Shown here: positions 11,500 to 21,948 of the stretch, one piece after another
Position numbering within the stretch: position 1 is the first letter of the stretch
Layout: the number at the start of each line of letters is the position of its first letter
Assembly: GCA_036250195.1 (NCBI GenBank)
Contig: JAVHZZ010000002.1
Location: forward strand, 69,182,205-69,246,204
DNA length: 64,000 bases
DNA from: Mixophyes australis
Taxonomy: Eukaryota; Chordata; Amphibia; Anura; Limnodynastidae
Reading direction: 5' to 3'
Notes under the pieces: model-generated
Told to the model about the DNA's origin: nothing
Databases searched by the model: none
What the model saw: only the letters and a program-made list of their open reading frames with translations
Position numbers and translations under genes: made by a program

Positions 11500-11617
11500 G
11501 GTGCCACTGGATTGGTAAGTTGTTGTTTTTTTTCTCCTCCTGCCACGGCACCCCTGTGACAGGACCGCGGCACCACTGGGAGCCGCGGCGCACACTTTGG
11601 GAACCGCCGAGCTGGGG

Positions 11618-12020
11618 CATTATTTAGGTCATGTAACATTTGGATATTATGTAAAAACAGACAGCCAAGTGTGACTGTTTTTGTATGATTCTTCACTTAG
11701 TTTCTTTCACATTAATTTGAACTCAAGGCATACTCCATAAATTATTCTGTGCCCGCTAAATTTATATAATTTATATGCATGCCCATCCATATACAGTGAC
11801 TGTAAGAAGTATTCACAGCCTTTACCATTTTATTTACAGCAGTTTTAAAATAATGTTTTTGATATCGTTCCCTGATTGGTGCTTTTTAAATATTCTTTTT
11901 AAAAGATTTGTTTTGAGTGTTCACTGATGTGTACAGGAAGCACTTGTTTAGAAATACTTAACTCAACTGGGGGTCCTCTCACAGATAGGTGTATTTATTT
12001 TTCAATCAACTGAAACACTT
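11618..12020. other. intergenic, no feature seen
   Basis: This AT-rich unique-looking sequence lies between the hAT-type element and the truncated gypsy copy. No exon or repeat was recognised. Confidence 0.5.
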
Positions 12021-12860
12021 CAGATTCTGGCCAACCAGATACAGGCGATTTCCCAAGTGGTGCAGAATTTATCACAGTGCCTGGCAGTCCAAGAAGGGGC
12101 TTCTAGAGACCTGCAGCTCCAGCAAGTTCCCGCTGGTGACACACCGGAGCCTAAGATGAATTTGCCTGACTGATTCTCTGGAAACAGGCCAGCCTTCCGT
12201 AATTTCAAAGAGAGCTGCAAGTTGTACTTTCGTCTGAAACCACGTTCCTCTGGTTCCGAACAACAGAGGGTAGGGATCATCATCTCTTTACTCCAGGGCG
12301 ACCCTCAGTCTTGGGCCTTCTCCTTGCCTTCCACAAGTCCAGCCTTGCAGTCAGTGGATGCTTTTTTCCAAGCTCTGGGGCTATTGTATGACGACCCGGA
12401 TAGGGTAGCCTCAGCTGAGTCTCATCTCCGTACGCTGAGGCAAGGACGTCGCTCAGCGGAAGAGTATTGTGCGGAATTTCGACGATGGTCCACTGATAGC
12501 GCCTGGAACGATCCAGCATTGCGAAGTCAATTTCGCTTAGGACTCACTGAGCAGATTAAGGATTCTTTGGTCCAGTATCCGATATCCGACACGCTGGAGA
12601 ACTTGATGCAACTTGTTATAAAAATTGATTGTCAGATCAGAGAGAGGAAGGCTGAACGGGAGTCCTCTGCTCCTATGGACGTTTTCGCTAACCTTGATAA
12701 CACTTTGCCCGATTCCTCTGAACCCATGCAGTTGGGCGCTTATCGCTTGCCTCCGGAGGAACGCTCCAGAAGACGCTCACTAGGCTTGTGTATGTATTGT
12801 GGTCAACCAGGCCACTTAGTTCGTTCATGTCCCAACAAGCCGGGAAACTCCAAAGCCTAA
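12021..12860 (+). pseudogene. gypsy A1 gag (broken)
   Basis: This is the Gag capsid and nucleocapsid region of a gypsy retrotransposon. A stop (GACTGATTC, where copy A2 has GACCGATTC) interrupts the N-terminal part near 12170, after which an open stretch runs from 12222. The capsid-like segment contains ALGLLYDDPDRVASAE. The C-terminus carries a CCHC zinc knuckle ([14 protein letters not shown]) that binds RNA. Gag ends at TAA 12858-12860, just after the GGGAAAC heptamer at 12842-12848. The protease frame overlaps the end of gag in the -1 frame. Confidence 0.85.
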
Positions 12861-14575
12861 GTGCAGGTGAAGAGGTGCGCTTGGGTCTTCAGATTACCTC
12901 TTCAAAAAATTCTTTATTAGTCCCTGGACGTCTAACTTTCCGTGGGAGATCCATGGACCTGAAAGCTTTTCTTGACAGTGGTGCGGCTGTTAATTTCCTG
13001 GATATACATTTGGCTCAGACGCTTGATATTCCGCATATAAAGTTAGGATCAAGCATCACCACATGTGGTTTGGATGATAACCCCTTGCCTGGGGGAAGGA
13101 TTCTCGCTAGGACTCCAATGGTTCGGTTGTCTGTAGGAGTCCTCCATACGGAGGAACTCTCCTTCTATATTATTACTTGTCCCTCTGCTCCTTTGATATT
13201 GGGGTATCCCTGGCTTCGCAGTCATTATCCCCTTATTGACTGGAAAAGTGGAGAGATTACTCGTTGGAGTTCCGACTGTTCCACGTCTTGCTTGACCCTG
13301 CCGCTTAGAATCCTACAGCCTAGTCCAGACTTTCTGCCGGTACCCTACCAGGACTTCACTGATGTGTTCTGCAAAAAGAAAGCTGATTCCCTTCCACCAC
13401 ATCGAGAATATGACTGCGCCATTGATTTAGTCCCGGGTTCCAAGTTGCCCAAAGGGCGGTTAAACTTCTTGTCCATTCCGGAGACTCAGGCCATGGAGCT
13501 ATACATAGAGGAAAACCTGAAAAAGGGATTCATACGTCCTTCTAAATCTCCCGTAGGCGCAGGTTGCTTTTTCGTGTCAAAAAAAAGATGGCAGTCTTAG
13601 ACCATGCATTGATTTCCGTGGACTGAATAACATCACTATTAAGAATATGTACCCATTACCGTTGATTTCGGTGTTGTTTGATCAATTGAAATCTGCCACT
13701 ATATTTTCGAAGATTGACCTCAGAGCTGCTTACAATCTTATTCGAATCAAGAAAGGGGATGAGTGGAAGACCGCTTTCAATACCCAGTCGGGACATTATG
13801 AATATCTCGTGATGCCATTCGGGTTATGCAACGCACCGGCGGTTTTCCAGGACCTGATCAACGATGTTTTACGAGAGTTCCTGGGTAAAACAGTAGTTGT
13901 ATATCTGGATGATATTTTAATCTACTCTGAGTCTTTACTTCAGCACCGTCAGCATGTTCGCCAAGTTCTGCTGAAATTACGGGAACATCACCTATATGCT
14001 AAAAGGGAGAAATGCGAATTTGAGGTGGCCACAGTGTCATTCCTGGGATATATCATCTCCTCATCAGTATTCGGATGGACCCTGCCAAAGTTCGAGCAAT
14101 CCAGGATTGGGTCCTCCCTACTAATCTAAAGGCGATCCAGAGGTTCCTCGGATTCGCAAATTATTACCGTAGGTTTATTGATTCTTTTTCCTCGTTAGTG
14201 GCTCCTATCACTGCCCTCACTCGAAAGGGAGCTAACCCAGCAAAGTGGCCTTCAGAGGCATTGGCGAGTTTCTCTGCACTCAAAGCTGCTTTCATTTCTG
14301 GTCCAGTGCTGAGACATCCTGATCCGGAACTTCCGTTCATTGTAGAGGTGGACGCTTCAGATATCGGTGCTGGCGCCATCCTTTCTCAGAAAGACCCAAG
14401 GAGCAAAAAATTACATCCTTGTGCATTTTTTTCTAAAAAATTTCTATCTGCCGAATGTAATTATGATGTCGGCAATCGTGAATTGTTGGCCATTAAGTTG
14501 GCACTGGAGGAATGGCGACATTGGTTAGAGGGAGCTACTCATACCATCACCATCTTCACGGACCAAAAACTCTGA
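12788..14575 (+). pseudogene. gypsy A1 pol: protease, RT and RNase H (broken)
   Basis: In the -1 frame after gag, an aspartic protease motif ([12 protein letters not shown]) is followed by reverse transcriptase ([13 protein letters not shown], then the catalytic [12 protein letters not shown]) and RNase H ([16 protein letters not shown]). The frame breaks at about 13580, in a run of eight A before GATGGCAG. It breaks again near 14068, and a deletion of about 27 bp near 14570 removes the end of RNase H. The enzymes would copy the element's RNA into DNA, but this copy cannot encode them intact. Confidence 0.9.
12842..12885 (+). promoter_or_regulatory. probable -1 frameshift signal, gypsy A1 gag/pol
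   Basis: GGGAAAC (12842-12848) lies in the gag frame as G GGA AAC, the standard X XXY YYZ phase. After a 7-nt spacer, CCTAAGTGCA (12856-12865) can pair with TGCGCTTGGG (12876-12885) in a 10-bp stem with two G-U pairs and a 10-nt loop. The pol frame continues in -1. The sushi-derived mammalian gene PEG10 uses the same heptamer. Confidence 0.75.
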
Positions 14576-16003
14576 ATCCCAGGCAGGCTCGCTGGGCCCT
14601 ATTCTTCACCAGATTTAGGTTCATCATCACATTCCGTCCAGGTTCTAAAAATACTAAGGCCGATTCCTTGTCTCGAAGTTTTTTGGCCCATCATCCTCAG
14701 TCTCCTGACCCGTTGCCTATTGTTCCTACAACTACTGTTCATCTCGGACTCACGCAGGATCTAGGAGCAACTATCTGGCACTTCCAGAGAATCGCTCCAG
14801 TTCAGACACCGGTCAACAAATTATTTGTCCCCGTCCATTTAAGGAAATCTGTTCTTATTGAAGGCCACAACAACCGCTCTGCTGGCCATCCGGGAATTCG
14901 TAGGACTATTGAGGTTCTTTCTCGTTGGCTGTGGTGGCCCACTTTGTCAGACGATGTGGAGAATTATGTTCGGGCTTGTCCTGAGTGTGCTAAAAACAAA
15001 ACGGATAGGAACCGTCCTTCTGGGCTATTGTTACCCTTGCCGGCGCCGAGCAGGCCTTGGACCCATTTGTCGATGGATTTCATTGTCGACCTACCAGTAT
15101 CCGCAGGACATAACACCATCCTGGTAGTTGTGGATCGGTTCAGTAAGATGGCACATTTTATATCTTTGCCCAAGTTACCGGATGCCAGGACTTTGGCCAC
15201 CTTGTTTTTGACGCATATTTTTCATCTTCATGGGACTCCTGAAGATATCGTATCAGATCGAGGATCCCAGTTTATTCCCCAGTTACGGAAAGCCTTTTGT
15301 AATTCCATCGGGATCTCTATCAGTCTGTCCTCAACGTATCATCCCCAGTCAAATGGACAGACAGAGAGGACGAACCAAGCTCTGGAACAGTTTCAGCGCA
15401 TCTATGTGTCTAAATTCCACGATAATTGGTCCTCTCTTTTGCCCTGGGCAGAATTTGCGTACAATAATTCTTGCCATTCCACTATTCATACATCCCCGTT
15501 TTTCTGCAACTTCGGGTTTCACCCAAAATCCAACTCATTCTCTACTACTGTTCCCTGTGGGGATTCCGGAACGCCTGCTTTTACGGCCAGGCTAAGGTCC
15601 GTCTGGAAAAAGGTGCACACTGCACTAGGTCAAGCTTCCCGAAAATCCAAGATCTTCGCTGACCGTCACTGTAGACCCTGTTCATTGAAAGTGGGGGATC
15701 AGGTTTGGTTATCCACACGGAACATCAAGTTGCGGCAACCTTGTAGGAAGCTGGGCCCCCGATACATTGGACCGTTTCCAATTGAGAAGAAAATTAATCC
15801 AGTGGCATTTAGATTAAAACTACCCACTTCCTTAAAAATACCTGCGACCTTTCATTGTTCGCTTCTGAAGAAATTCGCTGCTCCCAGCAAGTTTAATCGG
15901 TCTCTCTCTAACAGGCCCAGGCCTCTGATGGTGAACGGAGATCACGAACATATTATTGAAAAAATCCTTGACTCAAGGAAAGTTCAAGGTCGAGTTCAAT
16001 TTC
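14512..16003 (+). pseudogene. gypsy A1 pol: integrase (C-terminus truncated)
   Basis: This frame has the H2C2 zinc-binding module (GHNNRSAGHPGIRR ... CPECAKNK) and the DDE core (MDFIVDLP, SDRGSQF, NGQTERTNQALEQ). The C-terminal segment following GDQVWLSTRNIK is also present. The chromodomain is cut off: the frame passes from RKVQGRVQFL directly into LTR sequence at 16004 and ends by chance inside the LTR. In copy A2 and family B, comparable integrases stay open. Confidence 0.88.
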
Positions 16004-16818
16004 TGTTAGGGATCACGGCGGCTGCGGGCGCCGCCGCGATTCTTCCGGGTTCTCTGGGGACGCCCGTCTGTTGCTACGGCAACCGGGGCGTCACTTCCGG
16101 TTTCAGCGTCCCGGTTGACTGGGCGACAACCGGGACGCAGGGGAGCTTCTGGCGCTGCGCCCGGCCAGCTGTCAAACAGCCGGGCGCGTGCGCATAGGGA
16201 GAGAGTGAGTCAGCCGTGCAAGGCTGTAGTAGATCAGTCAATTAGGGCTGATAAGGGACTTAGGTTACCGCTGGCACTCTGCCTTTTCCATTGGCTGCAG
16301 GATCTGCATTTTTATTATGCTGCAGCTGAGGACACATTCTGGACTGTGTCCTGATTGGCCATCAGTACTATTTAAGGCAGTGAGGACTGAGCCTCACTGC
16401 CGGTTATAGCGTTCTGTCCTCAATCCTGCTGCCTGCTTGTGCTATCTGTTTGGTTCTTGCTACCTTGGATTGACTACCCGTGTTTTGATGACCCCTGCTT
16501 GTTCTTGGACCTGTGACCCTTCTCTTCTGACCTCGACCTTTTTGCCTGGATTCCGGACTTTGCTTCTCTGCCTGTGTGAATGACCCTTCGCTTGTCTCTG
16601 GGTATTGCATCTGTGCTTGTGACCCTTTGACCTAGGATACTTCTTATCTACAGCCCGCCAATCACTCCACTCCTGGGTACTCCTTTAAGCCAGTATACGT
16701 TACTCGACCCTCAGTCAGCCCGCAGCACATTCTGTCCCCACCATTAGGGGCTCCAGCAAACACCGGGCCTTCAGAGTAGACCCCGAGTTTCACTGTACTG
16801 GCTTGGGAGTTCCTAACA
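16004..16818 (+). mobile_element. gypsy A1 3' LTR
   Basis: It runs TGTTAGGGATC ... GTTCCTAACA and is homologous to the A2 5' LTR at 52207-52911. A TATA-like CTATTTAAGG lies near 16368. About 30 bp downstream is TGCCGGTTATAGCG, the proposed RNA start and self-primer. The upstream half is GC-rich and differs in length from A2. Confidence 0.85.
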
Positions 16819-16889
16819 ACATGTAATAAATTTTGCACAAAAGAGTTTCAGAAAATAAAATAGGAAATAAAACCAAAATCCTTACTTAC

Positions 16890-18739
16890 TGTCACTCACC
16901 GGACTGTTAGTGCCTCTAGGTTGGGACATGGGTCTCTCTCGCTCCTGCCGGCGCCTCTCCTGAGCCGCAGCCGTCCGCCATCTTGACTAAGATTGCGCAT
17001 GTGCAGTAACCCTCAACAGTTAATACCTCGCCTCTAGTCTCATTGGTTAATTAATCACCTCTCAGTACTTAAGGCACCTGTTGCCCTATTACCTTTGCCT
17101 GTTCTTGGTTCTCATTCCTTGAGACTCTGAGGTGCTTCCTGTTTCTGCTCGTGTTATCCATTTGCTCTGGACAAGTCTCCTCTCCACATCGGTAGTAGAA
17201 CTTACCCGCTGCAGACTACTCTCGCTACCTCCGTTACCTGCCTGCTCCTGGACAAGTCTCCTCTCCACATCGGTAGTAGAACTTACCCATTGCAGACTAC
17301 TCTCGCTACCTCCGTTACCTGCCTGCTTCTGGACAAGTCTCCTCTCCACATCGGTAGTAGAACTTACCCGCTGCAGACTACTCTCGCTACCTCCGTTACC
17401 TGCCTGCTCCTGGACAAGTCTCCTCTCCACATCGGTAGTAGAACTTACCTGTTGCAGACTACTCTCACTACGTCCGTTACCTGCCTGCTCCTGGACAAGT
17501 CTCTCCACATCGGTAGTAGAACTTACCCACTGCAGACTACTCTCGCTACCTCCGTTACCTGCCTGCTCCTGGACAAGTCTCCTCTCCACATCGGTAGTAG
17601 AACTTACCTGCAGCAGACTACTCTCGCTACCTCCGTTACCTGCCTGCTCCTGGACAAGTCTCCTCTCCACATCGGTAGTAGAACTTACCTGTTGCAGACT
17701 ACTCTCTCTACCTCCGTTACCTGCCTGCTTCTGGACAAGTCTCCTCTCCACATCGTAAGTAGAACTTACCCGCTGCAGACTACTCTCGCTACCTCCGTTA
17801 CCTGCCTGCTCCTGGACAAGTCTCCTCTATACATCAGTGGTACAACTTGCCTATTGCAGACCACTCACGTTGCTCCGTTACATGCCTGCACCTGGACAAG
17901 TCTTCCCTTCACATCAGTGGTACAACTTCCCTATTGCAGACCACTCACGTTGCTCCGTTACATACCTGCACCTGGACAAGTCTTCCCTTCACATCAGTGG
18001 TACAACTTGCCTATTGCAGACCACTCACGTTGCTCCGTTACATGCCTGCACCTGGACAAGTCTTCCCTTCACATCAGTGGTACAACTTGCCTATTGCAGA
18101 CCACTCACGTTACTCCGTTCCACGCCTGCACCTGGACAAGTCTTCTCTACACATCAGTGGTAAAACTTGCCTATTGCAGACCACTCACGTTACTCCGTTC
18201 CATGCCTGCGCCTGGACAAGTCTTCCCTTCACATCAGTGGTACAACTTGCCAATTGCAGACCACTCACGCTATTCTGTTACACACCTGCGCTGGACAAGT
18301 CTTCTCTACATATCCGTGGTGAAACTTACCAGCTGTAGACCATTCATGTTTTCTTGTGATATAGCTACTACTCTGTATGGTACCTATTAGCTGGACTAAA
18401 GTCTACAAGTGCCTCTGTATTGTAGCTGCAAGTCGCTGACTCTTCTATTATATTGTTGATTGGTCTTTGCTAACGTTATCCAGTTATCAAGTACTGGCCT
18501 GCTATATGCTACCTGCGTGCTAAGGCACTTGGACTTTTTCCTCATTTTATCCTGTTTACTAAACTGCTGTACCATCACAGTTCCACGGTGCCAAGACTCA
18601 GCATTTATACTATTGACATTCCTTTCCTTTATTCTACTGTATGGTTCCACTGATTCACCACACTACCCAGAGGTCCGCACTTCTGGTAAGTGTAGCTACA
18701 CCTGGTGAATTCTGGGTAAAACTCCTAGTGCCCGTGACA
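16890..18739 (+). mobile_element. gypsy C 5' LTR with tandem array
   Basis: It begins TGTCACTCACCGG and ends CTAGTGCCCGTGACA. A TATA-like TACTTAAG at 17066-17073 is followed by GCCTGTTCTT at 17097-17106, which is exactly complementary to the sequence just after the LTR (18742-18751). About 15 units of 80-81 bp fill 17170-18340. The LTR is unusually long (1850 bp) for a gypsy element. Confidence 0.88.
17170..18340 (+). repeat. 80-81-bp tandem array inside the C 5' LTR, about 15 units
   Basis: Each unit carries GGACAAGTCT, a TAGTAGAACTTACC or TGGTACAACTTGCC segment, and TGCAGACTACTCTCGCTACC or TGCAGACCACTCACG. The two unit types form separate blocks, the first upstream and the second downstream of about 17820. 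Long open frames on both strands here are repeat artefacts. Confidence 0.9.
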
Positions 18740-18741
18740 GT

Positions 18742-18751
18742 AAGAACAGGC
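18742..18751 (+). promoter_or_regulatory. candidate self-primer binding site, gypsy C
   Basis: AAGAACAGGC begins 3 nt after the LTR end and is the exact reverse complement of GCCTGTTCTT at 17097-17106 (and 22156-22165). No TGG, which would start a tRNA primer site, follows the LTR. The gag ATG follows at 18753. Confidence 0.65.
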
Positions 18752-18752
18752 C

Positions 18753-19680
18753 ATGACAGACCCAGGATCGGAACCAACAGCTAAGGATATGCTGCAGTAC
18801 CTGGTTACTCGGGTTGAACAACAAGATGCTCACCAGCAACAATTATTTCAATGTTTGCAGTCTCTAGTCTCTCGGGGAGATCCTGTGCAAAATGAATCTT
18901 CTACTAATAATCCCCCGGAGTCTTCTTCTCTCCCAGTGGCATCCCAGGTGTCTGTTGCTTCTACTCTACACCTACCTACTCCCTCAAAATTTGATGGAGA
19001 TCCAAAAGCTTGTAGGGGCTTTCTCAATCAGTGCTCTATTCATTTTGAGCTCCAAACTCAAAATTTCCCTACTCATCGCTCTAAAGTGGCCTATTTAATC
19101 TCTGTTTTCTGGACAGGCTCTGGCATGGGCCTCTCCTTTGTGGGAAAGAAATGACCCCCTGCTGGAGGATAGTGCCATGTTCATTTCAACTTTCCGAAGA
19201 ATTTTTGATGAACCTGGTCGTGTTATTTCTGCTGCCTCTAGTATTCTTCAATTACGCCAAGGATCCCTTTCAGTAGCACAGTACGTAATTCAATTTCACA
19301 CACTTGCCTCTGAACTCCAATGGAATAGTGAGGCATTGATAGCTGCCTTCTGGCAAGGTCTTGCTGACAAGATTAAAGACGTGCTGGCTTCCCAAGAGTT
19401 ACCATCTTCTTTGGATGCTTTGATATCTTTGTGCAACAGAGTGGACATGAGATTCCGAGAAAGAAATTCCGAAAAGGAGTCTTCACCTAAAGTATTGGCT
19501 CGCCTGCCTTCTCGATTTCGTCATCCCTCACCTTCAGTGGAACCCATGGAAGTAGGACGTTCTAGATTGACTTCAGAAGAGAGGGAACGACGGTTGAAGA
19601 ATAAGCTCTGTATTTATTGTGCTGATCCTAATCACTTGCTGAACTCATGCCCTAGAAAGTCGGGAAATGCAACGCCCTAA
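18753..19680 (+). pseudogene. gypsy C gag (one frame break)
   Basis: The ATG lies only 13 nt after the LTR. The N-terminal part (MTDPGSEPTAKDMLQYL, then LPTPSKFDGDPKACRGFLNQ) runs to about 19110. There a frame change in a T run diverts it to a stop at 19154. The second part continues in another frame (WERNDPLLEDSAMF) to a CCHC zinc knuckle (CIYCADPNHLLNSC) and stop at 19680. The order and motifs match the intact gag of family B. Near its end GGGAAAT (19662-19668) lies in the frameshift phase, followed after 7 nt by an imperfect stem (19676-19683 with 19693-19700). Confidence 0.85.
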
Positions 19681-19703
19681 CCTGTTCTGGAGAGGTAAGG
19701 TTG

Positions 19704-20655
19704 GTGTCACGGGCACTAGGAGTCTTGCCCAGGAATTCACCAGATGACTGGGCTTACCAGAGTAGTGAAGTTCACACAACGGTCCTCTGGTAGCGGGGTG
19801 ACTAGCGGAACAGATATCACAGCAGATGGAGAGAGAATGCCAATAAATAATAGGAAAGTCAGTGACTTGCAGCAATCTTTGGTCAATGAATCAGCGACTA
19901 GCTGATATAATGGAAAGGCAGATTTGAACACGGAGATCAGGATGGATGTGAGTAGATGCAGGGAGGTAGCAGGGAAGTCAGTGGTCTGCGTACAGCAAGT
20001 TGTACCACTGCTTATGGTGAAGAGACTTGTCCAGGTGCAGGTAGGTAGCGGGGAAGTCAGTGGTCTGCGTATAGCAAGTTGTACCACTGCTTATGGTGAA
20101 GAGACTTGTCCAGGTGCAGGTAGGTAGCGGGGAAGTCAGTGGTCTGCGTATAGCAAGTTGTACCACTGCTTATGGTGAGAAGACTTGTCCAGGTGCAGGT
20201 AGGTAGCGGGGAAGTCAGTGGTCTGCGTATAGCAAGTTGTACCACTGCTTATGGTGAGAAGACTTGTCCAGGTGCAGGTAGGTAGCGGGGAAGTCATTGG
20301 TCTGCGTATAGCAAGTTGTACCACTGCTTAATAGGTGAGGATGTGTACAAGTGTTGATGAGTGGAAGCATACAAAGATAATAGGATGCAGACACTGAGAG
20401 CACAGAGGAACTTGATCCCAAAAGGTATGCAGCATATCCAACAAAGTCTATATAACGGTATGTGTGGCGCTGCTTGGTAGAGACTTGCTCAGCACAGATA
20501 TGCAGGCCAATAATGGATAGTCAAGCACAGTTATGCATATAACGACTGAGTAGTATGGTTAATTCCAAACAGGTATGCAGCGTAACAATAACAGTCTATA
20601 GCGGGTATGGATACCGCTGCTGAGCGTGGAGACTTGTCCTAGCGGATATGTTCCA
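19704..20655 (-). mobile_element. antisense LTR fragment of a C-related gypsy element
   Basis: The plus strand starts TGTCACGGGCACTAGGAGTC, the reverse complement of a C-type LTR end. It contains five antisense units of exactly 79 bp (starts about 19966, 20045, 20124, 20203, 20282; core GTCAGTGGTCTGCGTATAGC) and then single-copy LTR sequence. It is diverged from the flanking C LTRs, so it comes from a sister subfamily. It lacks the TATA end and replaces the missing PR-RT-RNase H part of element C. Confidence 0.75.
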
Positions 20656-21948
20656 CCACTTCTTCGTAAAAAGATTTTGTCATGGTATCATTCCTCTCGT
20701 TTTGCTGGGCATTCTGGAGAACGAAAAACATTAGAGATTCTCTAGGAAAGATGTCAAGGAGTTTGTGGCTGCTTGTGATGTTTGTTCCCAATTTAAAGTT
20801 TCCCGTAGAACACCGGCGGGTCTACTTCAACCACTACCCATTCCTTCTAAACCATGGACCCATATAAGTATGGATTTTGTTACTGATCTTCCTCTCAGCA
20901 AGAAATGCAATACCATTTGGGTAGTGGTAGATAGATTCTCTAAGATGGCTCATTTCGTCCCTTTGATAGGATTACCTTCTTCTTCTACATTGGCTGATCA
21001 TTCCATCAAGGAAATATTTCGAATTCATGGATGTCCATCTGAAACCGTTTCGGACAGAGGAATGCAGTTTGTCTCCAGATTTTGGCGAGTCCTTTGCAAA
21101 ACCTTGGGTATCCAACTGTCACTATCATCGTCATACCATCCTCAATCAAATGGACAGACCGAGAGAGTCAATCAAGATCTAGAGACTTTCATAAGAATTT
21201 TTTCTTCAGCCAACCAGGACAATTGGGTAGATTTGCTTCCATGGGCCGAATTCGCCCATAATAATATGTATCATGAGTCATCTTCTAAAACACTATTTTT
21301 CGTTGTATACAGTCACCATCCGTCTCTCCCAGAATTTCCTGCCCTACTTCCCACCCAAGTTCCTGCTGTGGAGGGTTTATGTCAAAAGTTTAAATCCATT
21401 TGGGCTCAGGTTAAATTCTCTTTGAAAAAGGCATCTTCAAGATATAAATTTTTTGCTGCTAAAAAGAGGCGAGCAATTCCAGCACTTAAAATTGAAGATC
21501 GTGTATAGCTTTCTACCAAGAATATTCACCTGAAGGTTCCTTCCATGAAGTTTGCTCCACGTTTGATTGGTCCTTATAAAATCGTTCAAGTGATAAATCC
21601 TGTTGGTTTTAAGCTGTCTTTACCGAAGAACCTTCGTATCTCCAATTCCTTCCACATTTAATTACTCAAACCTCTCATCATCAACCGATTTTCTGTTCCT
21701 TCTTCAGTATCTCGCCCAGTTCAAGCTCAACAAGAGGAGGAGTTTGAGATTACTCATATACTTGATGCTAAAATCTCTAGGGGAGTCCTTCGCTTCCTAG
21801 TGCATTGGAAAGGTTTTGGTCCAGAGGAGCGCTCTTGGATCCGTGCAGATGATCTTAATGCTCCAGCTTTTCTGAAAAAGTTTTATTCCAAATATCCGGG
21901 CAAACCTGGTTCTAAGTGTTCTGTGCCCACCTTTAAAAGGGGGGGTAC
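20656..21948 (+). pseudogene. gypsy C integrase and chromodomain (broken)
   Basis: Integrase sequence starts in the zinc-binding module (RFAGHSGERKTLEIL, in a frame different from the core). It continues open from 20765 through the DDE core (MDFVTDLP, SDRGMQF, NGQTERVNQDLE). A TAG at 21506-21508 replaces a Trp codon in the conserved DxVWLS region. The chromodomain (LVHWKGFGPEERSWIRADDL) follows at about 21797. A purine-rich tract (AAAAGGGGGGGTAC) precedes the 3' LTR as expected for a polypurine tract. The enzyme would insert DNA copies; this copy is dead. Confidence 0.88.

Larger units (their letters stand above)
9682..11609. mobile_element. hAT-type non-autonomous element with internal minisatellite
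   Basis: The left end reads CAGTGGTTCCCAAACTTT and the right end TTTGGGAACCGCCG, inverted copies of each other. They are flanked by AGCTAGGG (9674-9681) and AGCTGGGG (11610-11617), an 8-bp duplication with one mismatch, as hAT transposons make. No transposase is present. The interior is filled by the 24-bp array (9940-11290) and a foldback (11393-11499). Confidence 0.75.
12021..16818 (+). mobile_element. Ty3/gypsy family A, copy A1 (5'-truncated)
   Basis: It starts abruptly inside gag at the point matching 52981 of copy A2. It runs through protease, RT, RNase H and integrase into a 3' LTR (16004-16818). The 5' LTR and gag start are missing, the C-terminal chromodomain part of pol is deleted where it meets the LTR, and several frame breaks occur. 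It is a dead copy. Confidence 0.9.

Noticed and set aside
12222..12519. Minus-strand ORFs opposite gypsy gag and pol (for example 12280-12519, 53241-53480)
   Set aside because: They are antisense shadows of the gag frame and recur in both A copies only because the sense sequence is conserved.
17089..18390. Long ORFs on both strands with repeated LLSTSVVELT or VERRLVQ words
   Set aside because: They lie in the tandem array of the C LTR (80-81-bp units) and recur in the other LTR at 22148-23129. Repeat artefacts.
19966..20340. Regularly spaced repeats that could suggest a CRISPR-like array
   Set aside because: The 79-bp units are direct tandem copies without unique spacers, inside an antisense LTR of a eukaryotic retrotransposon. 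The same holds for the 100-bp arrays at 25890 and 29711.
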